This document shows positions 17,039 through 25,490 of a stretch of DNA of 42,035 nucleotides, in pieces. The stretch is taken from positions 1 to 42,035 of the forward strand of contig CANFGH010000016.1 in the NCBI GenBank assembly GCA_947446285.1. Reading direction: 5' to 3'. A program made the position numbers and the translations under genes. This stretch comes from Chloroflexota bacterium (lineage in GTDB: Bacteria; Chloroflexota; UBA11872; UBA12225). The notes beneath the pieces are model-generated. The model was not told the DNA's origin and searched no databases. It was given only the letters and a program-made list of their open reading frames with translations. Position 1 is the first letter of the stretch. Each line of letters starts with the position of its first letter.

Positions 17039-17734
17039 TCAGTCGGCGCCGATGAGACGTCGGATTTCGGCACGCGCATCGCCAGTGAACGGCGTGCCGT
17101 GCGCACTAAACACGAGATCGATGGTGTCGAGGTGGGGAGCGAGGACGGTGCGCAAGTCGGCCGCAACCTCTTCGATCGAGGTGGCTGCGCGAGGGTTGGC
17201 ACCGGGAGCATGGATGATCAGGTGGTCACCGCGCTCCATGAAGACGTCGCCACTGAAGAGGACCCCTCGGCCGTCCGGGGCGGTCCATTTCAGGAGTGTG
17301 TCCCCGATGAAGGCGGCATGGACCGGGATCGCGACAAGTCCGCCTGGCAAGCGATCGGATGCGCCGTACAGGCGGTCCGGCGTTGCCTCGTATTCCCCGT
17401 CTCCGGCGGAAGGCGCCCAGATCGGGATGCCCCATTGGCTGCGTGCCACGTAGGCGGCGCGTTCGTGCATGTCATTGGTGAGGATTGTGGCCGCGGGGAC
17501 ACCACCCATCTGTTCGACAATCGACTCAAGGTGGCCCAGCGTTGGCCCGTCGGGCATCAGCGGGTCAATGAGGATTGGGCCGTCAGACGTGGTGAGCACG
17601 TATGAATGCCAGAGACTTACGCCACTCTCGCGCTGGTACGCGTGTCCCCACCGGACGAGACGCGGATAGTGCGACGTTCCGATTTCGATGGAAACCGGGG
17701 AGGATGCCGGGCCAGGTGGAGAAGAGGCCGTCAT
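17039..17734 (-). CDS. MBL-fold (metallo-beta-lactamase-like) protein with altered metal motif
   Basis: The 231-aa product has the alternating beta-strand layout of an MBL-fold hydrolase: ILIDPLMPDG (from ~54), ATILTNDMHERAA (~82-94), VAIPVHAAFIGD, GVLFSGDVFMERGDH and LVFSAHGTPF near the end. The canonical zinc motif THxHxDH aligns with TNDMHER (residues 86-92), so the expected His, His, Asp, His are Asn, Met, Glu, Arg. Later Asp and His ligands are kept. It may bind one metal, another metal, or none. The ATG at 17734 follows AAGGGAG by 9 nt. It is divergent from coxD, and the 172-bp gap between them must hold both promoters. Confidence 0.75.
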   Translation of the reverse strand: MTASSPPGPASSPVSIEIGTSHYPRLVRWGHAYQRESGVSLWHSYVLTTSDGPILIDPLMPDGPTLGHLESIVEQMGGVPAATILTNDMHERAAYVARSQWGIPIWAPSAGDGEYEATPDRLYGASDRLPGGLVAIPVHAAFIGDTLLKWTAPDGRGVLFSGDVFMERGDHLIIHAPGANPRAATSIEEVAADLRTVLAPHLDTIDLVFSAHGTPFTGDARAEIRRLIGAD

Positions 17735-17906
17735 GGTGATTGTCTCCCTTCGGCAGGTCCAGACGTGGTCCACGGTCCGTGCAGGTCGTGACGTGGACGT
17801 CAATTGAGTGATTGCGCCGACCACGGAAGCCGTGTCCATGGGGTCGGTGACCCACACAAGATGGGCAAGCCACGCCTCCAGTCGTTCTGGCGTATCCTAC
17901 GTCATC

Positions 17907-18929
17907 ATGACGGAATCAAGACACTCCGACGGCCAGTCAGATGAGAATGGCAAGGCAGGCCCGGACGCTTCAGTGGCGGGCCACGGTCCGGCGAAGTCTC
18001 CACATCGTGAACGTGCGGTACACGGTCTCCACGGTGTCGACGGCGTTGTCGAGGCGCTCGCAGGTCAGCGGTACGTCACTGACCGCTCGCTGGCGACGGC
18101 ACTCTATCTCTCACTGGCGTTGCCGAAGCCGCTGCTCCTTGAAGGGGAGGCTGGTGTTGGCAAGACCGAGATTGCAAAGGCGCTGAGTGCAATCACGGGG
18201 GCTCCCCTGATCCGTCTGCAGTGCTACGAGGGCCTTGATATCGCCCATGCAGTCTATGAGTGGGACTACAGTCGGCAGATGCTTCACATTCGCATGCTTG
18301 AGGCGCAAGCCGGTGCGGGAGGGACGATGGATGCCGACGACCTGTTTGGTCCGCGGTTCCTCGTCCGGCGCCCACTGCTCCAGGCGATCGAGGCGACCCG
18401 GGAGATGCCTCCCGTGTTGCTCATCGACGAACTGGACCGGGCCGATGACGAGTTCGATGCATTCCTGCTCGAATTGCTCTCTGACTGGCAGGTCACGATC
18501 CCGGAACTCGGGACGATCAAGGCGACCGTGCCTCCGATGGTCATCATCACGTCCAATCGCACGCGCGAACTGCATGATGCGCTGAAGCGCCGCTGTCTCT
18601 ACCACTGGATCGAATATCCGACCGTGCAGAAGGAACTCGAGATCATCGCTGCCCGGATTCCGGACGCGCCCAAACCACTGTCAGTGCAAATCGCAACGTT
18701 TGTCCAAGCACTTCGCAAGGAAGACTTATGGAAGGTTCCCGGAGTTGCGGAGACCCTGGACTGGACCGCAGCGATGATTGCCCTGGGCATTGAGGAACTC
18801 AAGAATCCAATCGTCCTGGATACGCTGGGGACGCTGCTCAAGCACCAGGAAGACGTGGTCCGGGTCCAACGCGACCTGTATCCACGCCTTGTGGGCGAGG
18901 TGGCTTCTGGCAGTGATCGCCGCCAGTGA
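17907..18929 (+). CDS. coxD: MoxR/CoxD-type AAA+ ATPase for CO dehydrogenase maturation
   Basis: The 340-aa product is a MoxR-family AAA+ ATPase. Walker A is GEAGVGKT (residues 80-87) and Walker B is VLLIDELDRADDEF; a sensor-like ITSNRTRELHDALKRRC follows. In characterised CO oxidisers CoxD is a membrane-associated chaperone that helps build the Mo-S-Cu cluster of CoxL. The N-terminal ~45 residues are polar and poorly conserved. There is no ribosome binding site before the ATG at 17907; TATCCT lies 9 nt upstream and could be the -10 box of a leaderless transcript. The next gene starts inside its stop codon (GTGA overlap) and encodes CoxE, the usual partner. It is unusual that coxDE lie about 10.8 kb from coxL. 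Confidence 0.88.
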   Translation: MTESRHSDGQSDENGKAGPDASVAGHGPAKSPHRERAVHGLHGVDGVVEALAGQRYVTDRSLATALYLSLALPKPLLLEGEAGVGKTEIAKALSAITGAPLIRLQCYEGLDIAHAVYEWDYSRQMLHIRMLEAQAGAGGTMDADDLFGPRFLVRRPLLQAIEATREMPPVLLIDELDRADDEFDAFLLELLSDWQVTIPELGTIKATVPPMVIITSNRTRELHDALKRRCLYHWIEYPTVQKELEIIAARIPDAPKPLSVQIATFVQALRKEDLWKVPGVAETLDWTAAMIALGIEELKNPIVLDTLGTLLKHQEDVVRVQRDLYPRLVGEVASGSDRRQ

Positions 18930-20284
18930 CCGGGTCTGGCGCGCCACGCCGGATGATGACTGACATTGTCAGTGTGGCCATCGAACGGCCCAACGAGGTG
19001 GCCGGGGCGTTCTTGCATCGCATTGTGCGCTTCGGGCAGGCCTTGCGAGCCGAGGGGATACCGGCAGACCCGACACGGGTGCAGACCCTTGCGACAACCC
19101 TTGGGTTCATTGACCTTGGGCGACGCGACGACTTGTATTTTGCGGCGCGCACCTCACTGCTCTCCCGGCCTGATCAACGCGATACCTTTGACCGCTTGTT
19201 CGCACGGTTTTTCCCGCCGCTCCGCCGGAAATCGGTTGAGCCGCCTGCTGACGCGGATGGTTCGGACTCCGAGGGTGTGCCCGGCGCGCCGGATGCGGAA
19301 CAGGCGGCTGATGGTGAGGGCGAAGACGACGACCGTTCGCCGACCCCAGGGGCAGCCGCGTTCGTGTTCGAACTCGATGAGCCGCCGGATGCATCGCAGT
19401 CGGATGACGGCGGCGCACCACCTGCGGTGGCCAGCTACAGCTCAAGCGAGACGTTGAGGACGCGGGATTTCTCTCACCTGACTGACGCGGAAATTGCGGT
19501 ACTGCGCCGGTTGATGGCTCGCCTTCGCACCCGGTCGGCACAACGGCTTACCCGGCGGATGCGCCCGGCTCCCCGTGGACCTACGTTGGATCTCCGGCGC
19601 ACCATTCGGCGAAGCCTCACCACCGGAGGCGAGCCGTTGACGTTTGCCCGCCGGGAACTCAAGGTGCGTCCGCGCCCGATGGTCCTGCTATGCGACGTCT
19701 CAGGAAGCATGGAACGCTATACGCGTCTCCTTCTGCAGTTCCTTCATACCGTGTCGCATGGAACTGGCGCGACGGTCGAAACATTCGCATACGCCACCCG
19801 GCTCACCCGGATAACGCCCGCACTCAAGCGCCGTCGGGTAGAGGATGCGCTGACACGGGTCCACGAAGATGTCCAGGACCTTCATGGCGGAACGAGGACT
19901 GGCGAGGCGCTCGCATCCTTCAATCGAAATTGGGCGCGTCGTGTCCTCGGGCGTGGGGCAATCGTCCTCATCATTTCAGATGGGTGGGATCGAGGAGACC
20001 CGGTGCAACTCGGCAAGGAGATGGCCCGGTTGCAGCGGACGTCGTTCCGGTTGTTCTGGCTCAATCCATTGCTTGGTTCGCCAAGCTATAAGCCGCTGAC
20101 ACGAGGCATGCAGGCAGCGCTGCCCTACCTGGACGATTTTCTGCCTTCCCACAGTCTTGAATCGCTGCACGACCTCGTGGCGCGACTTTCGGAACTGCCG
20201 TTGCGTCGGAGCGGGCCGGTCCCCGCACATGCGAAACGACGCCCGCGTTCGCCGTTCCTTCCCCCGATGGTACGTCCGCGCTAG
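18926..20284 (+). CDS. coxE: VWA-domain CoxE-like protein
   Basis: The 452-aa product has an N-terminal helical part (residues 1-100), an acidic low-complexity linker (~105-165, rich in Asp, Glu, Pro and Ala) and a C-terminal von Willebrand A domain with the metal site DVSGSM (Asp257). VWA proteins of this type pair with MoxR ATPases; CoxE acts with CoxD in inserting sulfur and copper into the CO dehydrogenase active site. The GTG at 18926 overlaps the coxD stop by four bases, implying translational coupling; ATGs at 18953 and 18956 are alternatives. Its TAG lies in the CTAG shared with the convergent thyX stop. Confidence 0.85.
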   Translation: MTGSGAPRRMMTDIVSVAIERPNEVAGAFLHRIVRFGQALRAEGIPADPTRVQTLATTLGFIDLGRRDDLYFAARTSLLSRPDQRDTFDRLFARFFPPLRRKSVEPPADADGSDSEGVPGAPDAEQAADGEGEDDDRSPTPGAAAFVFELDEPPDASQSDDGGAPPAVASYSSSETLRTRDFSHLTDAEIAVLRRLMARLRTRSAQRLTRRMRPAPRGPTLDLRRTIRRSLTTGGEPLTFARRELKVRPRPMVLLCDVSGSMERYTRLLLQFLHTVSHGTGATVETFAYATRLTRITPALKRRRVEDALTRVHEDVQDLHGGTRTGEALASFNRNWARRVLGRGAIVLIISDGWDRGDPVQLGKEMARLQRTSFRLFWLNPLLGSPSYKPLTRGMQAALPYLDDFLPSHSLESLHDLVARLSELPLRRSGPVPAHAKRRPRSPFLPPMVRPR

Positions 20285-21126
20285 GCGTCTCCCGGGATCA
20301 ATGCCTTCAGGGCGTTGGGGAAAAGTGGTGTGACAAGCGTGTGAACCGCATGTGCATAGACTTGGATTTCCCCTTGGGCATCCTCATTGAGCCGCTGGGT
20401 GAGAAAGTGGGCAATTGCCTGCACGCTTGCGGTCCATCTCCAGACCGTGTGAAGGCCGTACGCCGGCAGGAAGAGCCGTGCCTGCTCGGCGCAGATGCCG
20501 GAGGCAAGGGCCCAGTCATAGTGAGCAAGCCCTTGGAGGATGAGCGCCTGCAGGCGTGTCGTTGCTTCGGACGCGGTCGCGTCGTCGACTGGCCCGCCGG
20601 ATCCTTGCTTGCTGCTTTCCGGGCGCGAGCGCCATGTGGGTGTGGTCGGCAGTCCCGGGATGTAGAACTCGGGAGGCAATGTCACGTAGCGTCGGCTCGC
20701 CTCATTGCGTGCGTGGAGGAGGTCGCCACTGCCATCACCACCGTCATCTCCCTGGCCTCGCCATCCAAGCGCTTCGGCGAAATCGGCGGGCAGTTCAATC
20801 CCGAGGAACTCGGCACTGTCTGGCGTGTGAGCCGCCCCGACCCGATACTTGAACCATTGGCGGGCAATCATGATCGGCGCCTTGATCTCCAGGGAGACGG
20901 TGGCATGCCGGAAGGGGCTATGGTGCCCGTGGGAGGCGAGAAAGGTGATGAGGCGCTCGTCGGCCGCCCGGAACGCCGTTGCCTCCTTCATGTAGGAGGC
21001 GCGCGCGGCGTTTGTCACCGACAGGTCGTCACCCATCCAATCGACTAGGCGGACATAGCCGATGTCAAGGACTGACACGCGCTGGCCGCGTGCAACCGGT
21101 GTGTCTCCAGAGGGCAGACCTGCCAC
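20281..21126 (-). CDS. thyX: FAD-dependent thymidylate synthase ThyX with internal insertion
   Basis: The product (281 aa from the GTG at 21126) makes dTMP from dUMP with methylene-THF, FAD and NADPH. HSPFRHA (from residue 69), ARQWFKYR (88-95) and NEASRRYVTLPPEFYIP (from 141) identify ThyX. In the standard signature RHRxxSxNExSxRY these parts are almost adjacent. Here RHR is KYR and about 45 residues, partly Gly/Asp-rich, separate it from NEAS. The C-terminal helices with WRWTASVQAIAHFL and LNEDAQGEI are typical. The start is uncertain: the GTG at 21126 has GAGGT upstream, while a TTG at 21183 has no ribosome binding site. No thyA is visible. Confidence 0.85.
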   Translation of the reverse strand: MAGLPSGDTPVARGQRVSVLDIGYVRLVDWMGDDLSVTNAARASYMKEATAFRAADERLITFLASHGHHSPFRHATVSLEIKAPIMIARQWFKYRVGAAHTPDSAEFLGIELPADFAEALGWRGQGDDGGDGSGDLLHARNEASRRYVTLPPEFYIPGLPTTPTWRSRPESSKQGSGGPVDDATASEATTRLQALILQGLAHYDWALASGICAEQARLFLPAYGLHTVWRWTASVQAIAHFLTQRLNEDAQGEIQVYAHAVHTLVTPLFPNALKALIPGDA

Positions 21127-21200
21127 GATACTTTTTACCTCACGCGCTACAACGGCGCGGGACCGTGCGGCGGACCCGCCCAACCGCGAAAGGAACGTCG

Positions 21201-21605
21201 ATGAACTACTGGCTCTGCAAGACCGAACCGTCGGTCTACTCCTATGAGCAATTGGAGGCGGATCGCGAAACCCGGTGGGACGGTGTTCGGAACGCGACGG
21301 CGCTGATTCACCTCCGCTCGATGGCGGTTGGGGATCAACTCGTGATCTACCACAGTGGCGATGTCCGATCGGCAGTTGGTCTTGCCGAGGTGATTTCGGC
21401 GCCTCACGCCGATCCCGAGGCCGGAGACCCTCGGTGGACCGCCGTTGACGTGCGTGCGGTCAAGCGGATTGAACCACCGGTTTCGCTGGGTCACCTCAAG
21501 GGATTGCCCGAGTTCGCCGGAAGTCCTCTTGTACGGATCTCCCGGCTGTCGGTCCTGCCATTGACGGACGAGCAGTACGCGATCATCACTGCTGGCCACC
21601 CTTGA
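21201..21605 (+). CDS. EVE-domain protein
   Basis: The 134-aa product is a single EVE domain, a PUA-like fold that binds modified nucleobases in RNA or DNA. Visible hallmarks are NYWLCKTEPSVYSYEQL at the N-terminus, TRWDGVRNATALIHLRSM, GDQLVIYHSG and a C-terminal VRISRLSVLPLTDEQYAII. Family members are about 130-150 aa, so it is complete. The ATG at 21201 is preceded by AAAGGA. It is divergent from thyX, with about 74 bp between the likely starts. Roles proposed for bacterial EVE proteins include RNA modification sensing and defence; nothing here decides between them. Confidence 0.88.
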   Translation: MNYWLCKTEPSVYSYEQLEADRETRWDGVRNATALIHLRSMAVGDQLVIYHSGDVRSAVGLAEVISAPHADPEAGDPRWTAVDVRAVKRIEPPVSLGHLKGLPEFAGSPLVRISRLSVLPLTDEQYAIITAGHP

Positions 21606-21645
21606 CCCCAAGCCAGGCAACGCAGCGGTACCACGCCGAATGGGC

Positions 21646-22050
21646 TCAATCGTCGCCGTGTGCTTCCGCAGGCGGGCGTCCGTGCCAGTCCATCGTGCCG
21701 AGTTCGGTGAAGTGACGCTCGACGTACGGCGACGGATAGACGAAGAGCATGACGAACGGTTTGTCGCTGGCGTTGCGGAAGCAGTGAGGCACACCTGCAG
21801 GGACGTACGTGGAGTCGTACGCGGTGAGGACCTGCTCGACGCCGTCAATCGTGGCAACGCCCGAGCCCTCAACGATTGTCACCTGCTCTTCGCAGTTGTG
21901 CGTGTGCATTGGTACCGCCGCGCCGGGCGCGAACTGGCTGATGCCACTTGTGAGTGACTGCGCGCCGACCTGATAGGTCGTGAGGCGCTGGGACATGGTC
22001 CCCGCCTCCTTGCCCGGAACCTTCCAACCCTCGAAGCGGATGATTGGCAT
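21646..22050 (-). CDS. Cupin-domain protein
   Basis: The 134-aa product is a single small cupin barrel. The first cupin motif reads AVPMHTHNCEEQVTIVEGSG with His residues and Glu as metal ligands, and the second reads YVPAGVPHCFRN. I choose the ATG at 22050 because GGAGA lies 5 nt upstream; the frame is open a further 49 codons that look unrelated. Such stand-alone cupins may be dioxygenases, isomerases or ligand-binding proteins. It is convergent with the EVE gene (40 bp gap) and divergent from rpsB. Confidence 0.85.
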   Translation of the reverse strand: MPIIRFEGWKVPGKEAGTMSQRLTTYQVGAQSLTSGISQFAPGAAVPMHTHNCEEQVTIVEGSGVATIDGVEQVLTAYDSTYVPAGVPHCFRNASDKPFVMLFVYPSPYVERHFTELGTMDWHGRPPAEAHGDD

Positions 22051-22149
22051 GCTGTCTCCAAACGACGTGGTGGGGACTTCGGCGGTGCCGACAGGCGTCG
22101 TGACTTGCAATGGAACGCAGCCCGCGGTCGTGGGAGTATACGAGGGCAT

Positions 22150-22158
22150 TGCTATACT
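22150..22158 (+). promoter_or_regulatory. Extended -10 promoter candidate for rpsB
   Basis: TGCTATACT is a near-consensus extended -10 element (TGnTATAAT); no good -35 is seen, which is typical for this type. Transcription would start near 22165, about 175 nt before the rpsB start. Confidence 0.45.
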
Positions 22159-22164
22159 TGCCGG

Positions 22165-22340
22165 CGGCCGTACAGATTGTGCGGACTGAGTAGTCACGTC
22201 CCGGGACCGGAGGTTCGGTCACCATGGGTTTGCCTGAAAGGCGATCCGGGTGCACGCCACGGGGTGAACGGGGCGGAAGCGGCGAGTACCGGACCGGGAA
22301 CGGTTCGCGATTGCCAGAGAACCGGAACCAAGGAGTAATC
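22165..22340 (+). promoter_or_regulatory. Long structured leader of rpsB
   Basis: No gene fits in this stretch. It is GC-rich, with a hairpin CGGTTC (22301-22306) / GAACCG (22319-22324) just upstream of the AAGGAG ribosome binding site at 22330-22335. Ribosomal protein S2 operons are often autoregulated through the mRNA leader, and this could be such an element. I cannot match it to a named motif. Confidence 0.35.
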
Positions 22341-23207
22341 ATGGCTGTCGTTTCAATGAAGCTGCTGTTGGAAGCAGGCGTTCACTTTGGTCACCAGACC
22401 AAGCGTTGGAACCCCAAGATGAAACCGTTCATCTTCACCGAACGCAATGGCATTCACATCCTCGACCTTCAGCAGACCGTCACCTGCCTTGCGTCAGCAT
22501 TCAACTTCATCCGTGACGTCGCTCGCCGTGGTGACAGTGTCCTGTTCGTCGGCACCAAGAAGCAGGCGCAAGAGGCGGTTGAGGAAGCTGCCAAGCGTTC
22601 TGGCCAGTACTGGGTGAACCAGCGGTGGCTCGGCGGCATGATGACAAACCAGGCCACGATGCAGATGCGGATCCGCCGCCTTCAGGAACTGAAGGCACGG
22701 CATGAGCGTGGCGAGTTCGCCGTCCTGACAAAGAAGGAAGCGACCAAGCTCACGGACGAGATGGAGCGGTTGCAGAACCGTCTTGGCGGAATCGAGGGCC
22801 TGCGTCGTCAGCCTGGCGCACTCTTCATCGTCGATACGCGCAAGGAACATATTGCAGTCGCGGAAGCACGCCGGCTCGGCATTCCGATCGTGGCGCTTGT
22901 TGACACGAATTGCAATCCCGATGAGATCGACTATCCCATCCCGGCAAACGATGATGCAATCCGGGCCATCCGCTTGCTTGCGGGACGGATCGCCGATGCC
23001 GTCATCGAGGGCCGAGGCTTCGCCGACGCGTCTGCCAAGGAAGAGGGTGCCGAGGCCGTTGAGGACGAGGAAGAGACCTTGAGCCAGGTCGAACTCGAAC
23101 GCGTCCTTTCGGGCGAGACCACCTTGGCCTTTGTCGACGAAGTCGACGAGGATGGCCGCGCGTATGCCGGTCGCGGTGGACGACGCAAGGACAAGGACGA
23201 GGCGTAA
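22341..23207 (+). CDS. rpsB: 30S ribosomal protein S2
   Basis: The 288-aa product is S2, which sits on the solvent side of the small subunit and is needed for S1 docking and initiation. Typical stretches are [57 protein letters not shown] and [19 protein letters not shown]. After residue ~230 it carries an acidic, low-complexity tail ending in [12 protein letters not shown], longer than in E. coli S2 (241 aa). The ATG at 22341 has AAGGAG at 22330. It leads the plus-strand housekeeping run, with tsf 145 bp downstream. Confidence 0.97.
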   Translation: MAVVSMKLLLEAGVHFGHQTKRWNPKMKPFIFTERNGIHILDLQQTVTCLASAFNFIRDVARRGDSVLFVGTKKQAQEAVEEAAKRSGQYWVNQRWLGGMMTNQATMQMRIRRLQELKARHERGEFAVLTKKEATKLTDEMERLQNRLGGIEGLRRQPGALFIVDTRKEHIAVAEARRLGIPIVALVDTNCNPDEIDYPIPANDDAIRAIRLLAGRIADAVIEGRGFADASAKEEGAEAVEDEEETLSQVELERVLSGETTLAFVDEVDEDGRAYAGRGGRRKDKDEA

Positions 23208-23352
23208 GCCCGTCTGCGTTTGCGATACGCAATCTCGCGGGGTGGATTATTGAACGAGTCTGCCCCGCGCCGTTTGGAAACAATGATGGCGCCCGCCGAT
23301 ACCGTGTGGTGTTGTGTCTGGGTGCACTGACGAACAGGCAGGCGAGACGGAC

Positions 23353-23877
23353 ATGGAAATCACGGCCCAAATGGTGAAGGCTCTGCGCGAAGAGACGGGC
23401 GCAGGCATCATGGACTGCAAGCGAGCCCTTCAGGATGCCGGTGGCAATTCCGAAGCTGCACGGTCCATCCTCAAGGAAAAGGGTTTTGCGTCGGCAGCCA
23501 AGAAGGCGTCACGTGAAACCGGGCAGGGCCTCGTGGAGACGTACATTCACGGCGGCGGTCGTATCGGGGCGATGGTCGAGGTCAATTGTGAGACCGACTT
23601 CGTTGCCCGAACCGACGAGTTCAAGACGCTTGCACGCGACATCGCGATGCAAATCGTCGCGATGAACCCGCGGTTCATCTCGATTGAGACTGCCTCGGAA
23701 GAAGAGATTGCCCGCGACGGCCTGACGGCCGAGGACGTGAAGCAAGCGTCCCTGCTTTCCCAGGTTTCCATTCGCGATTCTTCGCGGACCATTGGCCAGA
23801 TGATCACCGAGACTATTGCCAAGTCTGGTGAAAATATCAGGGTTCGTCGCTTCCAGAGGTACGAACTCGGCCGGTAG
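23353..23877 (+). CDS. tsf: Translation elongation factor Ts (short form)
   Basis: The 174-aa EF-Ts regenerates EF-Tu-GTP by nucleotide exchange. The N-terminal UBA-like module (VKALREETGAGIMDCKRAL, residues ~8-26) and the TDF motif region (VEVNCETDFVART) are clear, and the protein ends after one core domain. It is far shorter than E. coli EF-Ts (283 aa) and resembles the short forms of Thermus and Chloroflexota. The ATG at 23353 was chosen for family fit; only a weak ribosome binding site (GGCGAGACGG) precedes it. A 7-bp GC stem (23236-23242 with 23263-23269) in the rpsB-tsf gap could modulate read-through. Confidence 0.95.
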   Translation: MEITAQMVKALREETGAGIMDCKRALQDAGGNSEAARSILKEKGFASAAKKASRETGQGLVETYIHGGGRIGAMVEVNCETDFVARTDEFKTLARDIAMQIVAMNPRFISIETASEEEIARDGLTAEDVKQASLLSQVSIRDSSRTIGQMITETIAKSGENIRVRRFQRYELGR

Positions 23878-23968
23878 GGGTCGTACACAAGGGTTCACCG
23901 GCTCACCCCTTCAGCGGTTGGGTCACCGGTCGCGGTGTGTCTGGAGGCCCGGTGAGTGAAGCCAGTGA

Positions 23969-24838
<870 letters not shown>

Positions 24839-24920
24839 TCCGGAGCAAGGGTCACCAGTAGCGTAGTCTGTCTTTCTCGGTTCCCGCACCGCGGGTAAGA
24901 TGCAACGGGATAGCGAAGAG

Positions 24921-25490
24921 ATGAGCCAGGACACTGTAGGGGCAGCGATCAGCAGCGGCGAAGGCAAGATGGGCAAGGCGATTGATTCGCTTGAGCATGA
25001 CTTGTCTGCGATCCGGACCGGGCGGGCGAGTGCCGGGCTGGTGGAACGGATCGTTGTCGAGTATTACGGATCCGAGATGCCGTTGAGCCAGATGGCCAAC
25101 ATCAGTGTGCCCGAGGCTCGGGTAATCGCGATCCAGCCGTGGGATCGCGGTTCAATCAGCGCGATTGAGAAGGGGATCCTTAAGAGCGACCTTGGCTTGA
25201 CGCCGAACAACGACGGCCAGATCGTCCGGATCAATCTTCCGCAGTTGACTCAGGACCGTCGCAAGGAATTGGTCAAAGTCGTCGGTCGGCGGGTCGAAGA
25301 GGCGCGTGTCGCCCTTAGAAATGTTCGTCGTGACGTGATTGATCATGTTCGTGCCTTGAAAAAGGACAACAAGGCCACCGATGATGACATCCGGTCCGCC
25401 GAGGGACGCATGCAGAAGCTGACCGACCGTTTCGTCGCCGAAGCGGAGAAGCTGGGTCACCGCAAAGAGGCCGAAGTCCTCGAGGTATAG
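24921..25490 (+). CDS. frr: Ribosome recycling factor
   Basis: The 189-aa product splits post-termination ribosomes with EF-G. Characteristic stretches are MGKAIDSLEHDLSAIRTGRAS, YYGSEMPLSQMANISVPEAR, IQPWDRGSISAIEKGI and LTQDRRKELVKVV. Length matches the family (about 185 aa). An in-frame ATG at 24900 would add seven residues; neither has a strong ribosome binding site. It follows pyrH by 82 bp and directly abuts cdsA. Confidence 0.96.
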   Translation: MSQDTVGAAISSGEGKMGKAIDSLEHDLSAIRTGRASAGLVERIVVEYYGSEMPLSQMANISVPEARVIAIQPWDRGSISAIEKGILKSDLGLTPNNDGQIVRINLPQLTQDRRKELVKVVGRRVEEARVALRNVRRDVIDHVRALKKDNKATDDDIRSAEGRMQKLTDRFVAEAEKLGHRKEAEVLEV

